Shown piece after piece: positions 8,846 through 18,714 of a stretch of DNA of 64,000 bases (its first letter is position 1; each line of letters starts with the position of its first letter). The stretch comes from Pseudomonadota bacterium (GTDB lineage Bacteria; Pseudomonadota; Gammaproteobacteria; Pseudomonadales; Pseudohongiellaceae): assembly GCA_027623555.1 (NCBI GenBank), contig JAQBSZ010000022.1:1-64000 (forward strand), read 5' to 3'. Below the pieces are notes generated by a model. The model had not been told where the DNA came from. It saw only the letters and a list, made by a program, of their open reading frames with translations, and made no database searches. The position numbers were made by a program, and so were the translations under genes.

Positions 8846-11203
8846 CTAAAACCTCAGGCGCAGGGCATTGCTGACTACAGATACCGAACTCAGGCTCATA
8901 GCCAGGGCAGCGATCATTGGCGAGAGTAGCAGTCCGAACGCAGGGTACAGCACGCCCGCGGCTATCGGCACGCCGATACTATTATAGAGAAAGGCAAATA
9001 TCAGGTTCTGGCGCATGTTGCCTACAGTCTGCTCGGAAATCAGGCGCGCCAGGGCGATGCCGCGCAAGTCGCCTTTAACCAGTGTGACCTGAGCGCTGCT
9101 CATGGCAACGTCGGTCCCGGTGCCCATGGCGATGCCGACGGTAGCCTTGGCCAGGGCGGGAGCATCATTGATACCGTCGCCGGCCATGGCCACTATACAG
9201 CCCTGTTCCTGCAGTTGGTTGATCAGTTCGAGTTTACGGGCCGGTGTGACTTCGGCGTGGACTTCGTCGATGCCGAGTTCCCGTGCTACCGCCTGCGCGG
9301 TGAGATCGCCATCGCCGGTGGCCATGATAATACGCAGGCCGCTGTCTCTTAACTCCTTAAGTGCAGCCGGGGTAGAATCCTTAATGGCGTCAGATACCAC
9401 CAGCATGCCGACCAGTTGCTGATCTGCGGCCAGAAAGATCACGCTGGCACCGTCGCGGCGCAACTCATCGGCATGCCCGGTCTGCGCAGAGACATCGACA
9501 TTGAGTTCCTGCATCAGGGCCGTATTGCCGAGCGCGAGCTGTTGGCCCTTTGTCGTGCTTGTGGAGATCGTACCGGTAACGCCGATGCCAGAGCTGGATT
9601 CAAATTCTGTCACGTCTTCGAGTGCAAGCTGTCTGTCCCGGGCTGCCTCGACGATGGCCCGGGCCAGAGGATGTTCGCTGCCCTGGTCGAGGCTGGCGGC
9701 GACGATCAACACTCTCTCCTCATTGTAGTCTTCCAGGGCGACGACACGCTGCAGACTTGGCTGGCCGCGGGTGAGGGTGCCGGTCTTGTCCACCACAAGA
9801 GTGTCCACCTGGCGTAGCTGTTCAATGGCAGCAGCATCCCGAAACAGGATGCCCTTGCTTGCTGCCTTGCCCGTGGCCACCATGATTGACATCGGCGTGG
9901 CCAGGCCGAGGGCGCAAGGGCAGGCAATGATGAGCACGGCGACCGCATTGATCAAGCCGAAGACCCAACTTGGTTGTGGACCTAAAATACCCCATATAAA
10001 AAATGTGAGGATGGAAATCGAGACCACGGTGACGACGAAGTAGCCGGCGACAATATCGGCAAGCCGTTGCAGGGGTGCTCGGGTACGTTGTGCCTGAGCC
10101 ACCAGGTTAACGATCTGCGCCAGGGTTGACTCCGCACCGACATGTTCGGCACGGATGACAAGGCTGCCGCTGGTATTCATGGTGGCACCGATAACCTTGT
10201 CGCCGGGTTTCTTGCTCACCGGTAACGGTTCGCCGGTGAGCATGGACTCATCGACGGCGCTGCTGCCTTGCTCGACCTCACCGTCTACCGGAACTTTTTC
10301 ACCGGGGCGTACCCGTAAACGGTCATCTACCAGAATTTCGTCCAGCGCCACATCGCTCTCGTTACCATCTCGATCGATACGCCGTGCGGTCTTTGGTGCC
10401 AATTGCAAAAGTGCACGGATGGCGGCGGAGGTCTGGGCGCGCGCCCGCAGTTCGAATACCTGACCCATCAGGGTCAGGGAGATGATCACGGCTGCTGCTT
10501 CAAAGTACACCGCTACGTTGCCATCCATAACAAAGGTCTGCGGGAAAATGCCGGGTGCCACGGTGGCGACCACGCTATAGAGAAACGCAGCCGCGGTACC
10601 GAGACCGATCAGGGTCCACATATTGGGGCTGCGGTTGACGATGGACTGCACACCACGAATGAAGAACGGCTGGCCCGCCCACAGCACTACCGGCGCCGCT
10701 AGCAGCAGTTCGATCCAGTTCTGCCAGTCTTCAGGTACCCAGTCACGACCATGACCGAACATGGCCAGTACGAACACGGCGAACGAAAATGGCAGAGTCC
10801 ACCAGAAGCGACGACTGAAATCGATAAGCTCGGGATTCTCGGCTTCCTCCAGGCTCGGTGCTTCTGGCTCCAGCGCCATTCCGCACTTGGGGCAGGTGCC
10901 AGGGCCGATCTGGCGCACTTCAGGATCCATAGGGCAGGTGTACCAGGCGCCAGGGTCCGCCGCTACCGGTTCTTGAGGTTGCAGGTATTTATCAGGGTCG
11001 GCGCTGAACTTGGTGCCACAACCGGCACTACAGAAATAGTAGTCGGTGCCTCCGTGCTGCACGTGGTGTTGGGATTGTGCAGTAACAGTCATGCCGCACA
11101 CCGGGTCTTTCAGTTCACCCGGGGACTCCTGCTGTTGTTGGTGATGGCTGTCACCAGGGGGATTCTCCAGAGACTCGTGTTCGTTGTCGGAATGTGTACT
11201 CAA
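8846..11203 (-). CDS. copA: Copper-type P1B ATPase (heavy-metal exporter)
   Basis: The 785-residue protein pumps a soft metal ion, most likely Cu+, out of the cytoplasm at the cost of ATP. The N-terminus has a YHS-like segment (DPVCGMTV at ~33-40, FCSAGC at ~57-62) and a heavy-metal-binding domain (YTCPMDPEV to CPKCGM at ~88-109) instead of classical MXCXXC HMA domains. Core motifs are TGEP at 323-326, CPC at 428-430 in a membrane helix, DKTGT at 472-476 (phosphorylated Asp), HP at 511-512 and GDGIND at 675-680. The annotated start is TTG with only a weak CCAGG upstream, so the exact start is uncertain. No CueR or CopZ gene is adjacent. Confidence 0.9.
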   Translation of the reverse strand: MSTHSDNEHESLENPPGDSHHQQQQESPGELKDPVCGMTVTAQSQHHVQHGGTDYYFCSAGCGTKFSADPDKYLQPQEPVAADPGAWYTCPMDPEVRQIGPGTCPKCGMALEPEAPSLEEAENPELIDFSRRFWWTLPFSFAVFVLAMFGHGRDWVPEDWQNWIELLLAAPVVLWAGQPFFIRGVQSIVNRSPNMWTLIGLGTAAAFLYSVVATVAPGIFPQTFVMDGNVAVYFEAAAVIISLTLMGQVFELRARAQTSAAIRALLQLAPKTARRIDRDGNESDVALDEILVDDRLRVRPGEKVPVDGEVEQGSSAVDESMLTGEPLPVSKKPGDKVIGATMNTSGSLVIRAEHVGAESTLAQIVNLVAQAQRTRAPLQRLADIVAGYFVVTVVSISILTFFIWGILGPQPSWVFGLINAVAVLIIACPCALGLATPMSIMVATGKAASKGILFRDAAAIEQLRQVDTLVVDKTGTLTRGQPSLQRVVALEDYNEERVLIVAASLDQGSEHPLARAIVEAARDRQLALEDVTEFESSSGIGVTGTISTSTTKGQQLALGNTALMQELNVDVSAQTGHADELRRDGASVIFLAADQQLVGMLVVSDAIKDSTPAALKELRDSGLRIIMATGDGDLTAQAVARELGIDEVHAEVTPARKLELINQLQEQGCIVAMAGDGINDAPALAKATVGIAMGTGTDVAMSSAQVTLVKGDLRGIALARLISEQTVGNMRQNLIFAFLYNSIGVPIAAGVLYPAFGLLLSPMIAALAMSLSSVSVVSNALRLRF

Positions 11204-11262
11204 CCTGGATTATTCCCTGGGGCTAGTGGCGCCTTTGCTGAGAGATATCAGCTTAAGCGGGT

Positions 11263-11294
11263 AGTATAAACCCTGTAGGTGAAATTGGGGACAA
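11263..11294 (-). promoter_or_regulatory. Possible copA promoter with 20-base spacer
   Basis: On the minus strand TTGTCC (11294-11289) and TATACT (11268-11263) are separated by 20 bases and lie ~60 bases before the copA start. A 19-20-base spacer is typical of promoters activated by MerR-type regulators such as CueR. I do not see a convincing CueR dyad in the spacer, so this is a suggestion only. The -35 hexamer falls inside the left arm of the neighbouring repeat element. Confidence 0.3.
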
Positions 11295-11373
11295 ACCACT
11301 ATTTCCTCAATTTCCTACTCCTTTATATAATTCATTTCCTGCTCTGAAAAAAACGTGGTCTGCCCCTGTTTTA
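11284..11373. repeat. Inverted-repeat element, GGGG-ACAGAYC family, copy 2
   Basis: The left arm is AATTGGGGACAAACCACT and the right arm AACGTGGTCTGCCCCTGTTT, which is its near reverse complement, with about 60 A/T-rich bases between. Both arms are followed inward by T-rich or A-rich tracts and a CATTTCCTG motif shared with copy 1 (8649-8732). The right arm runs into the stop codon of the broken dehydrogenase gene at 11371. The element occupies most of the gap between copA and that gene. Confidence 0.75.
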
Positions 11374-12333
11374 AATCACATCAATGACTACATTGCCTCT
11401 CTTTCGTCCGGTATCAACGTAGCGGTGCGCTTCGGCTATGTCTTTTAGTGGATAGCACCTATCGATAATAATTTGTAGTTTGCCGTCGTCGATTAGCTCG
11501 CGAAGAAATTCCAGCAGCTTCGTTTTGTGAATAGACATGCCGGCGATGACCCTCTTGCCACCAACGATGCGGGTCCAGCGTGACCAGAAGCTATTCGCCA
11601 GGCCGACTGTTGGAATATAGCAGCCATTTTCCTTGAGTGAGCATTTGCAGTGGGCGAATGAGCTCTTGCCCACGGTGTCAAAAATCATGTCTTAACAATC
11701 CAGGCGATCGGCGAAATCTTCTTGGTTATAGTCAATCACTTCCTGAGCGCCGAGTGATTTCACCAGTTCGAGATCGGGCGTGCTACAGACTCCGGTAACG
11801 TGAGCTCCAAAATAGCGGGCAAGCTGTACCGCATAAGTACCGATGCTCCCGGAAGCGCCAACGATTAAAACATTCTGACCAGCCTGAATATTGCCTTTGT
11901 CCCGGAGAAAAAACAGCGCGGTGGTGGCACCATCCACTGCTGCGACTGCTTGTTGGTAATTGACGCTCGATGGTTTGATCGTCAGCGAGGCGTCTTCTGC
12001 TATGCACTTGTACTCGGCATAAGCACTGACGCTAAAGCCTGCAAAACCGTAAACCTCATCACCTACTTTGAATTTTTGTACAGCCTTGCCTACTGCCTCA
12101 ATTTCTCCTGCGAACTCTGAACCGAGAATCCTGAAGCGCTTTCTCGGCCTGAACAAACCGAGGATAAGCCTGCCCCAGGCCGGCTCACCCTTGCGCATAA
12201 TGCAGTCGGCGGCTGTAACCGATGAGTTATGAATCTTGATCAGTACTTCGTTGTCTTTCGGAACAGGTTTGTCGAATTCCTTGAGAGTTAGAACCTGGGG
12301 TGATCCATACTCTGTGTATTCGATAGCGCGCAT
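11371..12333 (-). pseudogene. MDR-family NAD(P)-dependent oxidoreductase interrupted by one in-frame stop
   Basis: The two halves (213 and 105 residues) lie in the same reading frame, separated by TAA at 11694-11692 and one further codon. Read through, they give a ~320-residue zinc-free medium-chain dehydrogenase/quinone-oxidoreductase-like protein: MRAIEYTEYGSP at the start, ILGSEFAGEIEAVG, VLIVGASGSIGTYAVQLAR as the nucleotide-binding Rossmann loop, then IFDTVGKSSF after the stop. Relatives have a Tyr before the Asp at this point (YDxIFDTVG), so a TAC or TAT to TAA change is the simplest explanation. The rest of the frame is intact, so the lesion is recent or is an assembly error. It lies 2 bases downstream of the deacylase gene. 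Confidence 0.85.
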
Positions 12334-12335
12334 GA

Positions 12336-13889
12336 CTACTGGGCGAGCGGTCGCACCACGACCTCTCCGGACTGAGTGCCGGTTGCCGCGCCGTCGCGCC
12401 AGGCCAGTTGTCCGTTTACTATGGTGTGGATAATGCCGTCAGACATCTGCGCCGGCTCATCGTAAGTGGCGTGATCGATCACCGTATCAGGGTCAAACAC
12501 CGTGATGTCGGCGCGCATTCCCGGTTTAATCAGTCCACGGTCAATTATTCCAATTGTTTTCGCTGGTAATCCTGACATCTTGTATATGGCATTCTCCAGG
12601 GTCAGCGCCTGTCTCTCCCTGACGTATTCGCCGAGTACCTTGGGATAACTTCCCCAGAAGCGCGGATGTATCCGGTCGGAAGTCGATGCCCCGCAGTCAC
12701 AGGCAATCGATGCAGTAGGATGTTGCATGATTTCGATTAGATCCGCCTCTAGTCCGAAACGGGCGATGATGCCCTGACCAGCCTCTTCCAGTAATTGAAT
12801 TACCGCTTCACCAGGTGATTGCACGCCCAGCTCGTCCATGGCAGCCGTCAATTCTCGTTGGGACTGCAGCAAGTAAACGCCTTCATACCCACCGAAGCGA
12901 AGTTGCAAGGCCTGCTCGGCCTCTATGATGATCTGCGCGCGCAGATCCGGCTGGCTGAATCGCTCCAGCATGGCGTCCCGGCCGCCGGCCTGCGCCCAGG
13001 AAGGGATGATCAGGGATTGCAGCCCGGTTTGCCCGGCCAGGTAGGGATAGACGTCTGCCACGGCGCCGCCTGGAAACGACGTGCGCGCAGCACTCATCCT
13101 ACCGAGAATAGTCGCTGCTCTGCCCTGCTCCCATCCCTGCACTTTCATGTGGGTAATCAGCGGGATAAGCCCGGTCGCCTCGCCAATAGCAATCGTCTCA
13201 CTCATGCCGGCGATCGAACTGAATCCATTTTCCGGTGTCACCCGATCGTGATTGGCGAAGACGATGTCCCATTCGGCGAAGGGCTGGAGTACTTCAATAA
13301 CTTCTTCGGTGGTGGCGTAGTATCCAGGCACGTAGTCGAGTCCGGCCGACACGCCCCAGGCACCGGACTCCAGGCCTTCCCTTATTAATGCCTGCATCCG
13401 GTTTATCTGCGCTGGCGTGGGACGCACTTCGTCAAGACCCACCACTTCCCGCCAGACGCTGTTAAAACCAATAAATCCTCCGACATTGACTGCCAGACCT
13501 GCGGCGTCTAATTCACGGAATTGATCATCCAGGGCAAACGGACCGGCACCGTCGGCATTAACAATCTCTGTAGTAACACCCTGACTTAACATATTCACGG
13601 CTGTAGGGAGACCTTCTGCAGTTGCATGACTATGGATATTGATAAAGCCCGGCGCAACCACCAGCCCAGTCACGTCGATCTCTTCAGCAGCCGATGCGTT
13701 GCCCAGATCGCCTACTGCGGCAATGCGATCTCCGGTGATCGCCACGTCGCCAATATAGGAAGCCCCATCGCTGCCATCGACGACAGTGCCGCCACGCAGG
13801 ATCAGGCCATAGGAAGACGGTTCGGAACAGGCCGCGATAAAGATCAGCAGAGCCGAAATGAAGAAGCTCTTTGAAATTAATCTAGTCAT
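12336..13889 (-). CDS. Lipoprotein N-acyl-D-amino-acid deacylase (amidohydrolase superfamily)
   Basis: The 517-residue protein has a lipoprotein signal with the lipobox IAAC (Cys21). It follows the D-aminoacylase/dihydroorotase-like pattern: LRGGTVVDGSDG at ~31-42, the metal-binding HSHA with His86 and His88, LITHMKVQG, a CDCGAST region, HPRFWGSYPKVLGEYVRE and a C-terminal beta-sandwich (GLIKPGMRADITVFDP). These enzymes release D-amino acids from N-acyl derivatives using one or two zinc ions. Its start overlaps the 3' end of the beta-lactamase-like gene by 8 bases, which implies translational coupling. Both would act outside the cytoplasm, perhaps on D-amino-acid-containing cell-wall or environmental peptides. 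Confidence 0.85.
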   Translation of the reverse strand: MTRLISKSFFISALLIFIAACSEPSSYGLILRGGTVVDGSDGASYIGDVAITGDRIAAVGDLGNASAAEEIDVTGLVVAPGFINIHSHATAEGLPTAVNMLSQGVTTEIVNADGAGPFALDDQFRELDAAGLAVNVGGFIGFNSVWREVVGLDEVRPTPAQINRMQALIREGLESGAWGVSAGLDYVPGYYATTEEVIEVLQPFAEWDIVFANHDRVTPENGFSSIAGMSETIAIGEATGLIPLITHMKVQGWEQGRAATILGRMSAARTSFPGGAVADVYPYLAGQTGLQSLIIPSWAQAGGRDAMLERFSQPDLRAQIIIEAEQALQLRFGGYEGVYLLQSQRELTAAMDELGVQSPGEAVIQLLEEAGQGIIARFGLEADLIEIMQHPTASIACDCGASTSDRIHPRFWGSYPKVLGEYVRERQALTLENAIYKMSGLPAKTIGIIDRGLIKPGMRADITVFDPDTVIDHATYDEPAQMSDGIIHTIVNGQLAWRDGAATGTQSGEVVVRPLAQ

Positions 13890-15267
13890 CCAGATCTACC
13901 AACACGTAGTGACTGCCGACGCCATCCATGCGCAGCATGGATACTCCGTCCTCCGACTCAGCAAGCTCAAAGGTATAGCGAGTATTGCCCTGAGAGAAAG
14001 TATTACCTCCAAGATAAGCTAGCGTTTGGGTTGCACCGGTATTTGTGCCAGCGCGAATCGTGAGTTTCAGCTCCCCACTGTCACTCATCACGGTGGCAGT
14101 GAGCTCGGTGCCTCGAGCCGGGCCCCGATAGGTTCCGGTAAACCGAGAGAGGTCGCCGGAGAATGACTGTGCTGCCGGTACCCCCCGGTTTCCAAATAGT
14201 TGCTCACCGATCTGATCGGCAATGGCTGCCGGGCCGGGTGGTGCACCGGTGTTCTGCAATACAATGACAGTGACATCGTCATCCGGGTAATACCTGGAGT
14301 GACTGAGGAACCCATCGATCCCGCCTCCGTGCTCGATAATTCGGCCCGTATTATGAGTGTAATGAGACAATCCCATCGCATATCTTAGTGGTGTTCCGTC
14401 ATTCAGGGGAACAGGCGTGATCAACATCTCATAGAGGGTTGGCGATAACACCTCACCATGATGCAATGCCTGGTTCCAGGCAACCAGGTCTGACAAGGTA
14501 GAACAGAGTGAACCGGCCGAGTAAGGCCAGGTGTGATCGTGATAACGAGCCAGTGTCAGCCCGCCAGCCGTGTATTGATATCCCTGCGCTTTCTGTTCGA
14601 CCAATTCACTATTGCTGCAATAGGAGCTGTTGCTCATACCGGCAAGGGGAAAGATATTCTCTTCCACGTAATCTTCAAAAGAGCTGCCACTAACCGCTTC
14701 GATAATGAGTCCCATCAGGAAATACGCCGAATTATTGTAGATCAGCGCTTCGCCTGGCTCGAACTCAAATGGATATTGCTCGATGATTGGTAGCAAGTCA
14801 CTCCTCGGCAGGTTACGCGTGCTGATCTCGCGAAACTCGGGAACTTCAGTGAAGCCTTTGATGCCAGAGGTGTGATCGAGCAGTCGGCGCACAGGAATGC
14901 GCCTGCCCTGGGTATCGAAATCCGGCAGGTACTCGCTGATGTCAGCATTGAGATCCAGCTTCTCCTGGCCATACAGTTGCAGCGCGGCCACCGCGGTGAA
15001 TTGTTTGGTGACCGAACCAACCTCATGCACGGCGTCCATCGGCATAGGCACCTGCCATTCCAGGTTGGCAAATCCGTAACTCTTCTTCAGCAGAATCTCG
15101 TCGCCACGCGCGACACCGACACTCAAACCGGCCAGGGTATTGCCGACGTGATCTGCGGCGATGGAGTCGACCAGTGCTTCCAGATCAGAAGCCTGGGCAT
15201 AAATCGTAGAAGGTAGAAAAACTGCAGTACTTACCAGGAAAAGCAGACAGTGTCGAAGTTTTCTCAT
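13882..15267 (-). CDS. Class C beta-lactamase-like serine hydrolase
   Basis: The 461-residue exported protein (signal peptide ending YAQ, ~residue 25) carries the penicillin-binding/beta-lactamase fold: Ser85-V-T-Lys88 (SxxK), Tyr177-N-Asn179 (YxN) followed by SAYFLMG, and EHGGGIDGF as the third HxG-type motif. A C-terminal ~110-residue beta domain (FTGTYRGPARG onward) is typical of the esterase/D-peptidase group rather than of resistance enzymes. The likely reaction is hydrolysis of an ester or D-amino-acid peptide. It is first in an overlapping pair with the D-aminoacylase-like gene, which favours a D-peptidase role. Confidence 0.85.
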   Translation of the reverse strand: MRKLRHCLLFLVSTAVFLPSTIYAQASDLEALVDSIAADHVGNTLAGLSVGVARGDEILLKKSYGFANLEWQVPMPMDAVHEVGSVTKQFTAVAALQLYGQEKLDLNADISEYLPDFDTQGRRIPVRRLLDHTSGIKGFTEVPEFREISTRNLPRSDLLPIIEQYPFEFEPGEALIYNNSAYFLMGLIIEAVSGSSFEDYVEENIFPLAGMSNSSYCSNSELVEQKAQGYQYTAGGLTLARYHDHTWPYSAGSLCSTLSDLVAWNQALHHGEVLSPTLYEMLITPVPLNDGTPLRYAMGLSHYTHNTGRIIEHGGGIDGFLSHSRYYPDDDVTVIVLQNTGAPPGPAAIADQIGEQLFGNRGVPAAQSFSGDLSRFTGTYRGPARGTELTATVMSDSGELKLTIRAGTNTGATQTLAYLGGNTFSQGNTRYTFELAESEDGVSMLRMDGVGSHYVLVDLDD

Positions 15268-15359
15268 AGTAATTCCCCTCGGGCAAGAGTAAAACTTCTT
15301 GCCGTCATGTTACTGCATAATCATGTTGTTATGTTTTCAATTTCGATCTAAATACATTC

Positions 15360-15381
15360 TCGCTTTATCTACGCAAAGCGA
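15360..15381 (-). other. Hairpin downstream of the crotonase gene
   Basis: TCGCTTT and AAAGCGA form a 7-base stem with an 8-base loop, 18 bases after the crotonase stop codon. No T-run follows in the minus direction, so it is a weak terminator candidate or an mRNA-end stabiliser. The remainder of 15268-15398 is A/T-rich and probably holds the promoter of the beta-lactamase-like gene. Confidence 0.3.
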
Positions 15382-15398
15382 AACCGAATATTCACTTG

Positions 15399-16205
15399 CT
15401 ATGAACCCTTGAACACGGGTTGGCGTTTCTCCATAAACGCCCGTCTCCCTTCCTTGTAGTCATCGCTGAGAAAACAGGCATCTACCAGCCGTTCTATTTC
15501 TTCGTGACTGGACTGAGACGGATCATTGACGATCTCGCTCACCGCCGCCTTGACCGACTTGATCGTGAGTGGTGCGTTGTCAGCAATGGTGATGGCGGAG
15601 TCTAGTACCTTCTCCATGAGTTGCGCACGAGTCACAACCCTGTTTATCAGCCCTATGCGCAGCGCTTCTTCAGTTTTAATGAAACGTGCGCTGAACAGGA
15701 TATCCTTGGCGAAGGCTGGCCCGACTATGGAAGTGAGCGTCTTGATGGAGGCGTAACCGTAACCCAGTCCCAATCTGGCGGCGGGTATGGCGAATCTTGA
15801 ATCGTCGCTGGCGATGCGAATATCGGTATTGAGCGCCAGGGCCAGGCCGCCACCGACACAGTATCCCTGGATCATGGAGATAACCGGTTGGGGGAATTTC
15901 GCCAATCTGTTCTGCGCCTGATCGAAGGCGTGTTCATAAGCATCCCGCTGTTTCTGGCTGCTGCGCTTCTCTTCAAACTCGGAGATGTCGGCGCCGGAAA
16001 CAAAGGCCTTCTCGCCCGCTCCCTTGAGTATGACAACTCGCAAAGACTCTTCCTGCTCCATCTGCTGCAGAATCTTCGCCAGTGCCTGCCACATCTCCAT
16101 CGACATGGCGTTATGTCGCGCGGGATTGTTAAAGGTGATCCAGCCCAAGCCGTTCTCTATTTTTGCCAGCATCTTCTCCGAAGGTGAGCTTATAGTAATT
16201 TTCAT
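15399..16205 (-). CDS. Enoyl-CoA hydratase/isomerase family protein
   Basis: The 268-residue cytosolic crotonase-family protein has GLGWITFNNPARHNAM near the N-terminus, FVSGADISEF (first oxyanion-hole segment, ~68-78) and QGYCVGGGLALAL (second, ~114-126), then RIASDDSRFAIPAARLGLGY. It acts on an acyl-CoA thioester, most simply hydrating a 2-enoyl-CoA. The acidic pair of classical hydratases is not clearly preserved, so isomerase or hydrolase activity is possible. It lies 20 bases downstream of the CoA-transferase gene, and the two form a CoA-linked catabolic pair. Confidence 0.85.
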   Translation of the reverse strand: MKITISSPSEKMLAKIENGLGWITFNNPARHNAMSMEMWQALAKILQQMEQEESLRVVILKGAGEKAFVSGADISEFEEKRSSQKQRDAYEHAFDQAQNRLAKFPQPVISMIQGYCVGGGLALALNTDIRIASDDSRFAIPAARLGLGYGYASIKTLTSIVGPAFAKDILFSARFIKTEEALRIGLINRVVTRAQLMEKVLDSAITIADNAPLTIKSVKAAVSEIVNDPSQSSHEEIERLVDACFLSDDYKEGRRAFMEKRQPVFKGS

Positions 16206-16225
16206 TCTGTCTATTCCTGTGTTCG

Positions 16226-17437
16226 TTACTTTGCAGAACCGGCCCGTACAGTTCCACTGTGTAGCAATGCCTCGATGTGTTCTTCACTGTAATTCAGTTG
16301 CCGGAGAATCTCCAAGCTATGTTCACCCAGTTCCGGTCCCGGCCGGTCGAATTCGGTGGTTTGGGCATGTTGGGATTGATAGCGCGATAAATTGATTGGC
16401 GAGCGCAGCAGATTGATATCACCCAATTGATCATGATGCGCTTGCCTGGTCATCGCCAGGAATTCAACCTGCTCGTCCTCGAACGCCTGTTGAATAGTAT
16501 TGATGGGGCCGCAGGGTATGCCAACGGAGTTGAGTTTTTCTACTAACTCTTTCGTTTCATACTGGCTGGTGATGTGATTAACCTGCTTCCACAACTCGTC
16601 CCGTTGCTGCAATCGACCTTCGACGCTTTGATAGTTTGCGTTTGCGGCCAACTCATTTGCCTGCATGACTGCGCAGAACGCCTTGAACATCTTGTCCGTG
16701 CTGGCGGCCAGGTTGACCAGTCCGTCGGCGGTGTCAAACACCCCCATTGGGGAGAGAGTCGGGTGGTTATTGCCTTCCTGGCTCGGCACTTCACCACTCA
16801 TGGTGTAGCGCGCCGCCTGAAAATCCAGTTTGCTGAGCATGGATTCAAGCAGGGAGGTGTGAACCCACTGCCCTTCGCCGCTGTGCTCACGATGCAGGAG
16901 CGCGAGCAGTATGCCCTGCCCGAGAAACATGCCGGCGGAGGTGTCACTCACCGCGATGCCGACGCGCATCGGTCCCCGATCTGGCTCGCCAGTTATCGAC
17001 ATCAATCCACTCATGCCCTGGATCACCTGGTCCACCGCAGGCCGCTTCGAATAGGGGCCTTCCTGACCGAAACCGGAGATACTCCCATAAATGATCGCCG
17101 GGTTTATCTTTTTAACGGCTTCGTAATCGATACCGAGGCGGTGCTTCACATCGACTCGAAAGTTCTCGACCAGGATGTCGGCCTGCTTCACCAGGTCAAA
17201 GAACACCGCTTTACCGGCAGCGGATTTGAGGTCGAGACAGAGGCTGCGTTTATTGCGGTGCAGGTTCTGCGAGTCCGGCCCGTGACGTTTGCCGGCGATA
17301 TCCCCTTCCACCGGCGCCTCGATTCGAATCACGTTGGCGCCCCAGTCAGCGAGCAGGCGCACTGCCGTGGGGCCGGCCCTGGCGATACTTAGATCAAGCA
17401 CGGTGTACCTGGATAGTGGTAGTGGCGGTTGATTCAT
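16226..17437 (-). CDS. Family III CoA-transferase (CaiB/BaiF type)
   Basis: The 403-residue protein transfers CoA between carboxylic acids. Family features are LADWGANVIRIEAP (~30-44), HRNKRSLCLDLKS, ADILVENFR, the catalytic Asp in KRPAVDQVIQGMSGLM (~138-152), GEGQWVHTSLLESML and the C-terminal GEHSLEILRQLNYSEEHIEAL. It would activate an acid for the crotonase encoded downstream. The acid cannot be named from sequence. The ATG at 17435-17437 faces the polysaccharide deacetylase across a 203-base divergent gap. Confidence 0.9.
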   Translation of the reverse strand: MNQPPLPLSRYTVLDLSIARAGPTAVRLLADWGANVIRIEAPVEGDIAGKRHGPDSQNLHRNKRSLCLDLKSAAGKAVFFDLVKQADILVENFRVDVKHRLGIDYEAVKKINPAIIYGSISGFGQEGPYSKRPAVDQVIQGMSGLMSITGEPDRGPMRVGIAVSDTSAGMFLGQGILLALLHREHSGEGQWVHTSLLESMLSKLDFQAARYTMSGEVPSQEGNNHPTLSPMGVFDTADGLVNLAASTDKMFKAFCAVMQANELAANANYQSVEGRLQQRDELWKQVNHITSQYETKELVEKLNSVGIPCGPINTIQQAFEDEQVEFLAMTRQAHHDQLGDINLLRSPINLSRYQSQHAQTTEFDRPGPELGEHSLEILRQLNYSEEHIEALLHSGTVRAGSAK

Positions 17438-17640
17438 TTACGCTCAGTGTCTTGTGAGTTTTTAGAATTGACTGCTAAAGAATAATGGCCATCCACTGAC
17501 AAGTCCACGTACGAAATCTCCAGAGATTCTGCCTCGGGTTCGCCAATGGGGTACTAATGCAGTCCGATTTGATGTATCAAGACGAGTATCACCCTGCTCT
17601 TCTTGCTTCTATTTATAAGAGCTATTAAAAGGAGACCGTC

Positions 17641-18615
17641 ATGCAGTCCCGCTATCCAGTCTGCCGCTTCGCGCTAACTACATTCTCTGTGCTCGTAATC
17701 ACTCTTTCTCCGCTTGCCAACGCCCAGAATCCGGCCGAACCCTGGAACTGGTCTGAAGACTTTGTGCGTTCACAGGTTAATCAGGTGCGGGCTGGCCGCG
17801 ACCTCACACCGGAATCCTGGCCAGGGGATGCACGGGTCGCCGTGCTGCTGTCCTTCGATGTTGATAACGAAACCATCCACGGACTGCGCACTGGCGAGAT
17901 CAACATCGGGCCCCTGTCACAGGGCCAGTATGGTTCTCGAGTGGCGTTGCCGCGAGTCGTCAAGCTGATGGATGCGCAGGAAATCCCTGCCACGTTTTTC
18001 TTTCCGGCCTGGAGCCTGATGCTGGCACCAGAACAGGCGGAGGTGATCAACAGCTCCGGGCGCCATGAGATTGGAGTGCATGGCTGGATTCATGAACTGA
18101 ATACCGCGCTCGATGGCCCTACCGAGGAACGCCTGCTGCGCAGGGCAACCGAAGAGATCGAGCGGATCACCGGCAAGCGACCCGTGGGCTACCGCGCTCC
18201 TTCGTGGAATCATAGCCCCAACACCCTGAGGATTGTCCGCGACATGGGCTTTCTCTATGAAAGCTCGCTGATGCACGACGATCGCCCCTATGAACTAGTG
18301 CAGGATGGCGTGCCCACCGGTGTAGTGGAACTGCCGGTGGAATGGATTCTCGATGACGCGCCCCTGTTTAATCCGCTTGGGGCTCGCTACATGAATCCGC
18401 GCGATGTCATGCAGGTGTGGATCGATGAATTCGACCGGGCCTGGGAAGAAGGCACGATGTTTCTGCTCACCATGCATCCCCACGTGATTGGGCACCGCTC
18501 GCGCATGGTGGCACTTGAGGGGCTGATTGAGCACATCAAAGCCAGGGGTGAGGTGTGGTTTGCGACTCACGAAGAGGCGGCACGTTATGTGCGCGAACGC
18601 GCGGGAATGAACTAG
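17641..18615 (+). CDS. Secreted polysaccharide deacetylase (NodB/CE4 family)
   Basis: The 324-residue protein has a signal peptide (residues 1-28, ANA-Q). NodB-domain motifs are FDVD at 72-75 (catalytic Asp and metal Asp), HGWIH at 147-151 (metal His pair), GYRAPSW (~189-195) and MHPHVIG (~276). The domain removes N-acetyl or formyl groups with a divalent metal. The FDVDNET form and the overall length resemble the group that includes allantoinase-like PuuE and peptidoglycan deacetylases, so the target could be a sugar or a cyclic amide. AAGGAG sits seven bases before the ATG. Confidence 0.85.
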   Translation: MQSRYPVCRFALTTFSVLVITLSPLANAQNPAEPWNWSEDFVRSQVNQVRAGRDLTPESWPGDARVAVLLSFDVDNETIHGLRTGEINIGPLSQGQYGSRVALPRVVKLMDAQEIPATFFFPAWSLMLAPEQAEVINSSGRHEIGVHGWIHELNTALDGPTEERLLRRATEEIERITGKRPVGYRAPSWNHSPNTLRIVRDMGFLYESSLMHDDRPYELVQDGVPTGVVELPVEWILDDAPLFNPLGARYMNPRDVMQVWIDEFDRAWEEGTMFLLTMHPHVIGHRSRMVALEGLIEHIKARGEVWFATHEEAARYVRERAGMN

Positions 18616-18714
18616 GACATTGGTATTTTTCATGCGTGATTAAGGGTCGCAGTAGTTTACAAAGTCGTTTCGAGCCAGTATTCCGGCAGCTATTAATAGT
18701 TCAGGACTCACCGA

